Positions 8,880 through 17,552 of a DNA stretch of 38,755 nucleotides are shown piece by piece. This stretch comes from Sphingobacterium olei (lineage in GTDB: Bacteria > Bacteroidota > Bacteroidia > Sphingobacteriales > Sphingobacteriaceae). The notes below the pieces were generated by a model, which did not search any database, was not told the origin of the DNA, and saw only the letters and a list, made by a program, of their open reading frames with translations. The stretch lies in NCBI RefSeq assembly GCF_005048855.1, contig NZ_SUME01000015.1:1-38755 (forward strand), given 5' to 3'. The number at the start of each line of letters is the position of its first letter. Positions within the stretch are counted from its first letter, which is position 1. Position numbers and translations under genes: made by a program.

Positions 8880-9467
8880 CTAAATTCCTTAAGCGAGTGT
8901 GTCAAAAAGGACGTACTGGGTTATGTGGCAAAATTGGAAGCTAAAATAGCGGAGAGCGGTTCAAGTGGGAAATTAGAGACCAAGCTACAAAAAGCTAAGG
9001 ATAATGTAACTTCTATTAACGAGATAATTGGTGACTTGAATAGCTCATCTTCTGAATTAAACCTAATGGGAAGTAAAGAGGTTACTCAAAAGTTTACTTT
9101 TATAGAATTGGGTGTGGGTACGGAGGTTGGGTATGCGGAAAAAGTAAATGATGTGATAACTATGGGTATTACTAGTGATGCCAACGGCTTTCATGAAGCG
9201 GTACATGGATACCAAATTCATCAAACTGGAGGAATAAGACAATCAGAAAGACTTAATGTGGAAGTGCCTGCATATCAAAGACAGTTCTCTTTTGATTCAA
9301 GTTCTGTTACAGGGCTGTCGTCTGACTGGGGAGGGATTAGAGGTCGAAGTGATATAAGTAGGAATTGGGTGATGGGAATAAGAACAATTGATGGTTCATA
9401 CCCGTATATGAGAGGGTTCAATTCCAAGGAGATGAAGGTTTTGTTGAATAAATTAAGAAATAAGTAG
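8880..9467 (+). pseudogene. Orphan toxin tail with HExxH zinc-protease motif
   Basis: The open frame continues upstream of the first usable start (GTG at 8925) to the end of the previous gene (SGKLNSLSECVKKDVLGY), so this is the tail of a longer protein without its RHS core. A helical N-terminal part (residues 1-45) precedes GFHEAVHGYQIHQTGG (about residues 86-101), an HEAVH zinc-metallopeptidase motif. A later ERLNVEVPAYQRQ segment (about 106-118) could provide the third zinc ligand, as the glutamate helix does in gluzincins. A peptidase toxin displaced from an RHS gene is the likeliest reading. Exact family unknown. Confidence 0.6.
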
Positions 9468-9838
9468 ATGAGCGTGTTTTTTTATTCGTTATTCTATTAG
9501 GTAGTTTTGTAAGTTGTTCATTACCATCTAACATCATTGGTATTTACATTAGTCGTGATGGGTCTCGTATTCAACTGAAAGAGGATTCAACTTACTACTA
9601 CGAGTACAGGTCGCTTGAGTTATTTGAACGTTCTTCTGGTAGGTGGGAAAAAGCACAAAAAAATGAGCTGTTGATTTTTAGCGATGTCCGAACAACCACA
9701 ATACCGTTAGTAGTACAGGAAGATGAAGTAGAGCAAAATGCCGAAGGCAATAGACTGGTTCTGCAAGTGAACCTAGTAGATGGTGAGAGTCAAGGGGAGA
9801 AGATTTGGGTAATGCGACGGGCACTACAATTAATATAA
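9468..9838 (+). pseudogene. Lipoprotein immunity candidate, frame broken at a T7 tract
   Basis: The ATG at 9468 directly abuts the stop of the HEAVH toxin tail, but its frame ends after nine codons. The frame one base over is open from 9467 to 9838 and encodes VFLFVILLGSFVSC, a lipoprotein signal with lipobox and Cys, then a 100-residue hydrophilic body. A run of seven T at 9477-9483 lies between them; eight T would give M-S-V-F-F-L-F-V-I-L-L and one continuous lipoprotein. The exported location fits immunity to a protease acting outside the cytoplasm. The end overlaps the next toxin fragment at 9805-9838, a recombination junction. Confidence 0.55.
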
Positions 9839-10173
9839 ATAGAGATAAAATTGAAAGTACGTTGTCTAGTAACCCTGGAGGTGATAGAGTTAAACTAATT
9901 ACGGGGACTTTCGTTCATGAAATAGGACATAACTTAGGAGCTAGTCATGGAGACCCAGGTAGTATAATGAACCAGATGAATATGAATGAAATAAGTACTG
10001 GAACATTTAATTATAGTTATCCTTCTGTCAATGGTAGTGGAATTCGGGCGATAATGGGGAGAACGAATAATCCTAATTCTTTAGAGTCTATGTATTTAAC
10101 ACCCAGGGAGGTGAGGCGTGTTATTCAACATAAAGATCCAGGTGCTCCTGGGGCATTATATAAAGTAAGGTAA
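9805..10173 (+). pseudogene. Orphan metzincin-type metalloprotease toxin tail
   Basis: A 122-residue frame beginning at a TTG without an obvious ribosome site contains HEIGHNLGASH (about residues 38-48), a perfect HExxHxxGxxH zinc motif of metzincins. GSIMNQMN follows about 4 residues later as the Met-turn. The catalytic Glu and all three His ligands are present. It ends with PGAPGALYKVR. It lacks the RHS core, so it is a displaced toxin cassette. One base separates its stop from the next ATG. Confidence 0.75.
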
Positions 10174-10174
10174 T

Positions 10175-10816
10175 ATGAAAAATTTCTTAATCTTTAATTT
10201 GTTGGTCTCTTTGATTCCTCTACTGTCTAAAGGGCAGCAGAGGTCAGCTTCTGCCACGACAGAAACGATAAGAATACAAGGTTATTTATTCATTGAAGGG
10301 CATCACGAAAATATCAGAGAAGGATCGGATATCCCTCGAAAATTTCTATTCATTCCTTCGGAAAAATTTAAAGAAGAGAGCTTTTATTCAGTTTATCAGC
10401 AAGAATGTCGACCAATACATAATGACCTATTCATCCCGACTTCTTTTATGGAAAGCGGTAGAGTGGTCGGACTAAACACATTTTTGCGGAGGGCATTAAA
10501 TTCTCCACTACAATTGGAATTGGAAAACTCCGTGAATGATTCTTTTGAAGATTATCTGAGGCAACAAAGTGTTTTTTTTAAGGTTAAAGGCTCAAATAAA
10601 GAGTTAAATGTTACGTTTATAGATGGTGTTTGGAGTAAAGTTATTGTGCCTTTTAAATATTCTAATTCAACCTATATAGAGCGGTACAATATGAGTAGGT
10701 TGAAGGAGCTTGATAATAAAACAGAATCCTATGAATATTACTATTTATTAGAAACTAAAAGCTTTTCTCCTGTGTTTTTTGTTAATGATGATTCATTGTT
10801 TAAGGTGAATCAATAG
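10175..10816 (+). CDS. Exported immunity candidate for the metzincin toxin
   Basis: The product has 213 residues with a signal peptide at 1-20 (MKNFLIFNLLVSLIPLLSKG before QQ). It has no further membrane span. It starts one base after the stop of the metzincin tail. Immunity genes sit in exactly this place, and an exported inhibitor fits a protease toxin that acts in the periplasm. The mature part has no motif I recognise (YLFIEGHHENIREG near the N-terminus). Confidence 0.6.
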   Translation: MKNFLIFNLLVSLIPLLSKGQQRSASATTETIRIQGYLFIEGHHENIREGSDIPRKFLFIPSEKFKEESFYSVYQQECRPIHNDLFIPTSFMESGRVVGLNTFLRRALNSPLQLELENSVNDSFEDYLRQQSVFFKVKGSNKELNVTFIDGVWSKVIVPFKYSNSTYIERYNMSRLKELDNKTESYEYYYLLETKSFSPVFFVNDDSLFKVNQ

Positions 10817-11388
10817 GGAGGACGGGTCATACTGGAATAGCACCTTAAAATCGGAGACTATTTCTAACGATTGTTCGTAGCCTCTGGCGCGAGAACAGTA
10901 AGGTGTCAGTCCCGCTTTCTGCTTGCATGTCTTCCTAACCTTATGAAAATAAAATTTCAAAATATATTGTGTTTTCTTGTTTTTCTCATAAACCTTTTAT
11001 AATTTTATTGAAAATCAATTGTTGAGAAGCATATAATATAAGAGACCAGTAATTAACAGAAATATTTTAACAACATAATAGTATTGACGGAACATACATT
11101 TAAATAATAATTTTCACTTTTACAGGAAAGTAACACACTGGGATATAATGTCCTGTTGATTGTTGTACCAAACTGTAATTAATTAATAACACGATCACGA
11201 TCTATTTTTAGGCCGACCATAACTGACCATATCGAAGCGAATATCAATAAAAAAAGTGTAGTCAGCCGTCTAACAGATATATACTGGGTAGAAAATAGTA
11301 GACTATTGATAAAGATACTCATGAATCTGAAGAAAGTCTACGAAAATTACAAAATGAATAGAAAACACATCCTAAAATTAAAATAAAC
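10817..11388. other. Intergenic region before the intact RHS operon
   Basis: These 572 bp hold no open frame that looks coding. The first 120 bp are GC-richer (with a CTCTGGCGCGAGAAC stretch) and may be decayed cassette DNA; the rest is AT-rich. This is the likely place of the promoter for the three fibre-like genes, but I see no clean TTTG-N19-TAnnTTTG match. Confidence 0.5.
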
Positions 11389-11997
11389 ATGACACGTATT
11401 ACTCTTGTGCTTTTGTCTATCCTCCTTACCGATATTGCCGTTGGGCAGGAATTCTTTTCCGGTACGAAGAATACTACCGGAACTATTTCAAGAACTGGGA
11501 TCACGAATTTAGGGTTTGCCCAGTTTCGTAACAATCCAACCATCGGCGCTACTGTTCTGGAACATACGAATTTAACTGGTGACATATACATTAGAAGCGT
11601 GGGAAGTGTTCCGTCCGGTGATGTTGGTAATGTAATTATTAATGACAATGCGGGTTTTGTTGGTATTGGAACTACTAGCCCCAGAGAAAAACTTTCCGTC
11701 AACGGGAATATTCGCGCTAAGGAAATCAAGGTTGAAGCATCTCCATGGCCGGATTATGTGTTTGAAAGCGATTACAGTTTACTTTCCCTTGAAGAATTGG
11801 AAAGCTATATCCAAAAGAATAAGCATCTGCCTGATATACCGAAGGCAGAGGAAGCAGAGAAAGACGGTGTGTCTTTGGGAGAGATGAACAGACTCCTGTT
11901 AAAGAAAATAGAGGAGCTAACGCTCTATTTAATTGATATGAAGAAGGAGATTGAAGAATTAAAGACATCAGGGATCAGAGAAGGAGTAAGTGAGTAG
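11389..11997 (+). CDS. Secreted fibre-like protein 1 (VGIGT/VNGNIRAKEIKV family)
   Basis: The product has 202 residues with a signal peptide (MTRITLVLLSILLTDIAVGQ). A variable beta-rich region (20-85) precedes the family signature: FVGIGTTSPREKLSVNG at about 86-102 and NIRAKEIKVE at 103-112. Then come WPDYVF, a helical segment with HLPDIPKAEE, and SLGEMNRLLLKKIEEL leading into a coiled coil to the end. The same C-terminal module occurs in the two following genes. In Bacteroidota such proteins are often annotated as tail-fibre-like and found near RHS genes. A trimeric fibre or scaffold on the cell surface is plausible but unproven. Confidence 0.7.
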   Translation: MTRITLVLLSILLTDIAVGQEFFSGTKNTTGTISRTGITNLGFAQFRNNPTIGATVLEHTNLTGDIYIRSVGSVPSGDVGNVIINDNAGFVGIGTTSPREKLSVNGNIRAKEIKVEASPWPDYVFESDYSLLSLEELESYIQKNKHLPDIPKAEEAEKDGVSLGEMNRLLLKKIEELTLYLIDMKKEIEELKTSGIREGVSE

Positions 11998-12010
11998 ATT
12001 AAGTTGACCT

Positions 12011-12043
12011 ATTCTATGCCTATCGAAAAGATATAGAATTTTC
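12011..12043 (+). terminator. Weak terminator-like hairpin
   Basis: ATTCTAT at 12011-12017 pairs with ATAGAAT at 12033-12039 and runs into TTTT. The 7-bp AT-rich stem with a 15-nt loop is weak; it may attenuate rather than stop transcription between fibre-like genes 1 and 2. Confidence 0.3.
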
Positions 12044-12147
12044 ATGTTTTTCAACTATCTGCAATAGATTAAAAAAAAGAAATCACTGAATAAAAATACA
12101 TGCTTTTTAGGTTTGCGCCAGAAAATCGGAATATCAATTTATAACTC

Positions 12148-12843
12148 ATGAAAATGGAAAAAAAAATAATATTATTAGTAAGTACGATAGGTTATCTCCT
12201 TTTTGCTCCTTCCCTATTTAGCCAGGTGAGGAATGATAACGAAGCCCTTCTTCCTGCCGAAGGCGTAATTCAGGAGGCGACATGGGGAACATACTTACTT
12301 GAGAACAGTGCTGCGAATAGAAGAATTAGGCTAGGAGTGTCTAATGATGGTTATACCAGGGCGGAAATATTTTTGGAAAACAATAATACATCTCATGGTA
12401 GGATTTATTTCAAGACAATCAACACACATACGCCTGCGGCAATCCGTATGACTATCCAATCAAATGGAAATGTAGGAATTGGTACTACTAATCCTACCGA
12501 CAAACTAGCGGTCAACGGCAATATCCGAGCTAAGGAAATCAAGGTCGAAACCGCCAATTGGCCAGATTACGTATTTCAGGATGGATATGAAGGAATGTCC
12601 TTACCAGAGATCGAACTGTTTATAAGGCAGAATGGCCACCTGCCTGAGATGCCAAGTGCATCAGAGGTAGAAAAAGAGGGGATATCACTCGGAAAAATGA
12701 ACAAGCTACTCCTGAAAAAAATCGAGGAGCTGACACTGCTCCTGATAGAGAAGAACCGGGAAATAGAATATCAGGGAAAAGAAATCACTGAAATGAAAGA
12801 TAGTATTAAACAAGTAGAAAACTGGATTGAAAAAAATGATTAG
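12148..12843 (+). CDS. Secreted fibre-like protein 2
   Basis: The product has 231 residues with a signal peptide (about 1-26, ending ...SLFSQ). The middle is beta-rich with the NGNVGIGTTNPTDKLAVNG signature at about 109-127, followed by NIRAKEIKVETANWPDYVF, HLPEMPSASEVEKEG and SLGKMNKLLLKKIEELTLL. The C-terminal 40 residues are a charged coiled coil. The DNA of the signature block is nearly identical to that in gene 3, indicating recent duplication or gene conversion. Its stop overlaps the start of gene 3, so the two are translationally coupled. Confidence 0.7.
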   Translation: MKMEKKIILLVSTIGYLLFAPSLFSQVRNDNEALLPAEGVIQEATWGTYLLENSAANRRIRLGVSNDGYTRAEIFLENNNTSHGRIYFKTINTHTPAAIRMTIQSNGNVGIGTTNPTDKLAVNGNIRAKEIKVETANWPDYVFQDGYEGMSLPEIELFIRQNGHLPEMPSASEVEKEGISLGKMNKLLLKKIEELTLLLIEKNREIEYQGKEITEMKDSIKQVENWIEKND

Positions 12844-13651
12844 GTTTATCAGATTTAGCATGTCGTTAATTGGATTGTTAATCTGCCAATATGGTACTGC
12901 ACAAACGACAACTTTTATTAAAGATATTCAAGCTAGCAATACGACGCTTATAGAGTTGACAGATGCTTCCGGTCAGGCATTAAAAAAGGGAGCCTTTTAT
13001 CGGATTAAGTTGTCCGTTCGGGCAACGGGTACACGTACTGGGGCCGAGTATTTAGCCTGGTACAATAATTTGGATAGCGTTTGGTTTATACGCATGGTTT
13101 CATCTGCTGGACAAACCTCCAATCATCCTTTGCTAGTAGTGGAGAATAACTTAGTAAAAGTCAAGACCAACCATTCCAATATGTATACTATTCGGGCTTT
13201 CGTTGAAACTTACGATGCTGCTAATATCAATTCGCTTCCACATCTATTTGGCTCTTCCTTCCAGTGGCAGAGAAATATTAATAACCTATCTTACACAGAT
13301 GGTAACGTAGGGATTGGAACAGACTCTCCATCCGAAAAACTTGCTGTCAACGGCAATATCCGTGCTAAGGAAATCAAAGTAGAAACCGCCAACTGGCCAG
13401 ATTATGTGTTTGAGAAAGACCACAAGTTGATGTCTCTGGATAGCTTAGAAAGTTTTATAAATAAAAATGGGCACCTGCCCGAAGTTCCCAAAGCAAAGGA
13501 AATTGAAGAAAGCGGACTTTCTCTCGGGGAAATGAATAAAATTCTCATGAAGAAAATGGAAGAGATGACGCTCTATATTATTAATCTAGAAGAAAGGGTG
13601 AAGAGTTTGGAAAGTAATGGAATTACCATGGAAAATAGTGGATTGAAATAA
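12836..13651 (+). CDS. Secreted fibre-like protein 3
   Basis: I chose the ATG at 12836, which overlaps the stop of gene 2 (ATGATTAG) and gives a clean signal peptide (MIRFIRFSMSLIGLLICQYGTAQ); a TTG at 12827 is the alternative. The N-terminal domain (25-150) is larger than in its two siblings and beta-rich (YLAWYNNLDSVWFIR). The shared module follows: NVGIGTDSPSEKLAVNG, NIRAKEIKVETANWPDYVF, HLPEVPKAKEIEESG, SLGEMNKILMKKMEEMTLY and a terminal coiled coil. It is the last of three tandem paralogues just upstream of the RHS pair. Confidence 0.7.
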   Translation: MIRFIRFSMSLIGLLICQYGTAQTTTFIKDIQASNTTLIELTDASGQALKKGAFYRIKLSVRATGTRTGAEYLAWYNNLDSVWFIRMVSSAGQTSNHPLLVVENNLVKVKTNHSNMYTIRAFVETYDAANINSLPHLFGSSFQWQRNINNLSYTDGNVGIGTDSPSEKLAVNGNIRAKEIKVETANWPDYVFEKDHKLMSLDSLESFINKNGHLPEVPKAKEIEESGLSLGEMNKILMKKMEEMTLYIINLEERVKSLESNGITMENSGLK

Positions 13652-13771
13652 ATTATTTTAAAATGTTTAATTTTTCAAATGAAATTGTTATTTTGTATAG
13701 CTTTTACAATTACACGTACAAGTCGCTTTTATTAACTGTTTAAGTTGTCAACTGGGAATTAACCTATAGAA

Positions 13772-16700
13772 ATGAAACCTCTCTTTTTTGATCAGAAAAA
13801 TATGCCGTACAAAAAAATGAACTTTAACTGGAAATGGATCAGAATTGCTCTCGCTGCATTTTTCTATTACGCTGCTGGCTTTACTATTTCTTTAGCCCAG
13901 GACTTCTCGCCGGTTCCTCTGTCCAAACCGTCACCAAATGCATCAAGCTTGGGTATTTACGGTGAAATCCCCGTATCACTATATACGGGCGTGCCGGATA
14001 TAAGGATACCGATACACACATTGGGATCGTCCGGTATAGAAGTACCTATTTCACTTAGCTATCACGCCGGAGGGTTCAGGCCTGACGAACATCCCTCTTG
14101 GGTAGGCGCAGGATTTTCGCTGCACGGGGGCGGTGTTATCACAAGGCAAGTCCGGAATGTGCCAGACGAAAATGGTTTTGGTTTCGATCTTCAAGACTTC
14201 TCGGGAAGGGGGTTTTATGAGACGCATAGTGTACTTGGCGGAGCTAATTGGGCAGCCACATCGACACATAACATTCCCAATGGAAATTATATAGATAGAG
14301 AGCCTGATGTTTTTGTATTTAATTTTCTTGGTTACTCGGGAGAGTTCTTTTTGGACCACACAGGGGAGTGGAGAGTCCGTTCTGACTTTGCTATCAAGGT
14401 TGAATTTGAGCAGGACGACTTTATTTATAAATTTCCCGCTCAACACAATGTTCCTGTATCAGGTTCTGTGTATTCGTCACGTACCTTTAACAAATTTGTG
14501 CTTACGGATGATAAGGGTAATAAATATGTTTTTGGGACGTCGGATGCAATAGAATATTCAGTGGGTTTCACTCCCTATATGTTTGATTATGTTTTCTCCT
14601 CGATCGCTACCAGCTGGTATTTGGTGAAAATTATACCTCAGGTAGGTGAAGAAATAGACTTTGTATACGAAAGAGGTCCATACCAAAGTTCATTTAGTTA
14701 TTTTGAAGATGGATCCCGCTGCTACGACTACTATGTCGAGCAAAGTGCTTCCTTCGGAAGGGTGCGTTTCGGGCTTGTAAATAACCAAGCTAACGGGTTA
14801 TCGGGAAGTTTGATTTCTCCCGTGTATTTAACCAAAATTGAATCGCCGGGCGACAATCTTGAAATGCATTTTCACAGATCAAAAAGTAATGAACTAAGAT
14901 ATCCCGAGAGCCTCTACACGAGATATTTTGCCAATTCGAATTACCATAATAATACACCAAATAATCCAATTCCAGGCGAATTTCTAGCCATTAACATGAC
15001 GAATGATATAGAATATTTTGTTGACAATCCAGGAGAGGCTGTTAATAATGGGCAGTATTCTTCAAGAATCATCTGGCTTAAACTAGATAGTATATCGTTT
15101 ACGCATAAAAGCAGCTTTGATAATATTGATCTTAAATCTAAAAATGTTCGGTTTTATTACGATGAATCTCCAGATAGGAGGCTTCGTTTGGATTCGGTGG
15201 CGGTTGGAAACTACAATACGGTAGAGAGAGGGATATTTCGTTTCAGCTATAACGATATCGGCAATTTTCCGCTTTATGCGACACAGATTACCGACCATTG
15301 GGGATACCACAACTATATTCCCTTAGTAGACACTGGGGATCCCAATGTCTACATGTTCTTTGGTGCAGGGGTCGGGCAGGATCGATCCCCTGCTGTAGGT
15401 GCATCTCTTTTGGGTCTTCTAAAAGAGATAACTTACCCCACAGGAGGACGTACAAAGTTCACTTATGAAAATCATAATTATTCAGAGGTCGTATCGTCTG
15501 AGCATGGGAGTACCGGTGGAGGTAGCGGATATGATGAAACAGCAGGTGGGGCGAGGATTAAGCGGATCGAAAACTTTGATCAGAATGGGGGTCTGACTTT
15601 TAAACAGTTTTATTACGTAGAGGACTTTAATCCGCGAACTTTACAGGGAAGAAGAAGTAGCGGTATTTTGGCCCGTGAGCCAAAATACAACTATAGTTAC
15701 GATGCTATTATAAACGGATCGCCTGTCACGCTAGGGGGCTATATGAGTTCTTCCATCGTTCCTCTGACAGGAAACTCAACGAAATCACATATAGGTTATT
15801 TTTCGGTTACGGTTAGAGAGCAGGACGGCTCATTTACTACACACGATTTTAGCAACCAGGCTCATGGCAATGCTGATATTGTTCCTTTCTACGTGTTTAA
15901 TCCAGCGCTTATACCTAATATCCCATTCAGTAGCCGAGATTTTGAAAGAGGAAGGCCTCTGCGAGTTTTTAAATACGGTGGAGATGCGATGGACTACCGC
16001 ATGTTAGAAATGGAACTGTATGATTACGCAATCGTAGGAGAAAATCTGAATAACCCCGTTCGGACAGTTCGATTAGATTTTACGGCTAGATGCGACGGCG
16101 GGGGCGGTGGTAATTATTTTTCTGGTATGACGGCCTATTATAATTATACGCATGCTTATCTGATGCATAACTATAAAAAGACAAGTTATTTGCCAAGCGG
16201 AACTATAGTTGAGGAAAAAACTTTTGGATATAATGACCATAAACAGAAGACATTCGAACGTATCCATACGAGTGATAACCGAATATCTGAATCTCGTTAT
16301 ACCTACCCATACACTGTTTCTCCGAGCAGCGGTGTGCAGCAAATAATGAATCAGAAGCATATGGTTTCCTATCCTATAACAGCGGAAAGATATACTGATG
16401 GTATATTTAAAGGGGGAAAGAGGTACAGCTATAACACTTTTGGAAGCAATGGTTTTGTTGCACTTTCAGCTATTGACGACAAGCTCGTCGATGGAAGTTA
16501 TACTCCGGAATTCGTTTTCACCCGCTATGACCAAAAGGGTAGATTGCTAGAATCAAAAGAGAAAGGCTTTAGGCCATCTACCTATCTCTATGGATATAAA
16601 AACAATATGTTGGTTGCAAGGATTCAAGGACTAGATTATGATGAAGTAACCACTGTAGTATCTGTCGAGGGGCTTAGCGGTCAATACGGCGAAACGGTAT

Positions 16701-17467
16701 TAGATAATACATTAGAACTGCTACATCTGGATTTACCTCCTTCTATTGTAAATTCCTATACGTTTCATTTTGACGGGCAGCTAAGGTCTATCCGGAATCC
16801 ATCCGGGAAGGTGGAGTTTTTTGAGTATGATCCCATGCGTAGGCTGAAAGACAGGTTGGACATGGATAAAAATATTTTAGATAATTACCGCTATAATTTA
16901 CGAGACGAAAATGTTCCATATAATGCTTATTTCAATCAAACGAGATCTCAATATTTTACAAAAAACAATTGCGGTACAGGTTATGTAGGAGGGAGCATTG
17001 AATATATCGTGCCGGAAGGACGATACTATTCATTTATATCTCAGGCTGACGCTGAAGCTAAAGCGCTGCAGGATGTGCAACAGAATGGACAGGCATATGC
17101 GAATAGCAATGCCGCGTGCGTCGTTTACATACCGCCCTGTGAAATTTTGCTTAATAGCAATTGGCAGCTATATAGTGGTCATGTTTATAGAGAGCCTTTT
17201 AATATCACGATAGGTTTTCTTATGATGCAGGCGTTATCTCCAGGTAACTATTTACAATCCGATTGGTACAATAACGGCGTTCTGATCGGTAGTATCGATG
17301 GTGATTGTGTGCCTACATCGACCAAATATGTTAGTAAAACAATCAACGGGCGGGACTGGGTCATATCATTGGACGCCTACGGAAACATTAGGATTCGCAT
17401 ACAAAATACAAATGCTTCTATTCCTTCTGTAGGGGAGGTGTTAGAATTTACTGATTTAGTATTTTAA
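13772..17467 (+). CDS. Large secreted RHS/YD-type partner protein with DUF5977
   Basis: The frame gives 1231 residues, but ATG at 13817 (MNFNWKWIRIALAAFFYY) gives the better signal peptide, ending at ...SLAQ. The mature protein opens with the conserved block GIYGEIPVSLYTGVPDIRIP and SYHAGGFRPDEHPSWVGAGF, typical of the long non-toxin partner that precedes RHS toxins in Bacteroidota. YD-type strands appear from about residue 850 (SYNTFGSNGF, FEYDPMRRLKDRL). After it a DUF5977 segment (YFTKNNCGTGYVGG ... YANSNAACV, about 1050-1125) and a final beta domain follow. There is no RHS core and no toxin tail. The next gene starts within 90 bp, so the two are probably co-transcribed and may work together at the surface. 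Confidence 0.8.
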   Translation: MKPLFFDQKNMPYKKMNFNWKWIRIALAAFFYYAAGFTISLAQDFSPVPLSKPSPNASSLGIYGEIPVSLYTGVPDIRIPIHTLGSSGIEVPISLSYHAGGFRPDEHPSWVGAGFSLHGGGVITRQVRNVPDENGFGFDLQDFSGRGFYETHSVLGGANWAATSTHNIPNGNYIDREPDVFVFNFLGYSGEFFLDHTGEWRVRSDFAIKVEFEQDDFIYKFPAQHNVPVSGSVYSSRTFNKFVLTDDKGNKYVFGTSDAIEYSVGFTPYMFDYVFSSIATSWYLVKIIPQVGEEIDFVYERGPYQSSFSYFEDGSRCYDYYVEQSASFGRVRFGLVNNQANGLSGSLISPVYLTKIESPGDNLEMHFHRSKSNELRYPESLYTRYFANSNYHNNTPNNPIPGEFLAINMTNDIEYFVDNPGEAVNNGQYSSRIIWLKLDSISFTHKSSFDNIDLKSKNVRFYYDESPDRRLRLDSVAVGNYNTVERGIFRFSYNDIGNFPLYATQITDHWGYHNYIPLVDTGDPNVYMFFGAGVGQDRSPAVGASLLGLLKEITYPTGGRTKFTYENHNYSEVVSSEHGSTGGGSGYDETAGGARIKRIENFDQNGGLTFKQFYYVEDFNPRTLQGRRSSGILAREPKYNYSYDAIINGSPVTLGGYMSSSIVPLTGNSTKSHIGYFSVTVREQDGSFTTHDFSNQAHGNADIVPFYVFNPALIPNIPFSSRDFERGRPLRVFKYGGDAMDYRMLEMELYDYAIVGENLNNPVRTVRLDFTARCDGGGGGNYFSGMTAYYNYTHAYLMHNYKKTSYLPSGTIVEEKTFGYNDHKQKTFERIHTSDNRISESRYTYPYTVSPSSGVQQIMNQKHMVSYPITAERYTDGIFKGGKRYSYNTFGSNGFVALSAIDDKLVDGSYTPEFVFTRYDQKGRLLESKEKGFRPSTYLYGYKNNMLVARIQGLDYDEVTTVVSVEGLSGQYGETVLDNTLELLHLDLPPSIVNSYTFHFDGQLRSIRNPSGKVEFFEYDPMRRLKDRLDMDKNILDNYRYNLRDENVPYNAYFNQTRSQYFTKNNCGTGYVGGSIEYIVPEGRYYSFISQADAEAKALQDVQQNGQAYANSNAACVVYIPPCEILLNSNWQLYSGHVYREPFNITIGFLMMQALSPGNYLQSDWYNNGVLIGSIDGDCVPTSTKYVSKTINGRDWVISLDAYGNIRIRIQNTNASIPSVGEVLEFTDLVF

Positions 17468-17552
17468 TAGATTTATAATGGAGAACTATTTTAACGTTGG
17501 AGAATCTAGCAGTTACGGAAAGCAAATATTTATAAAAACCGTCAGCTTACTT

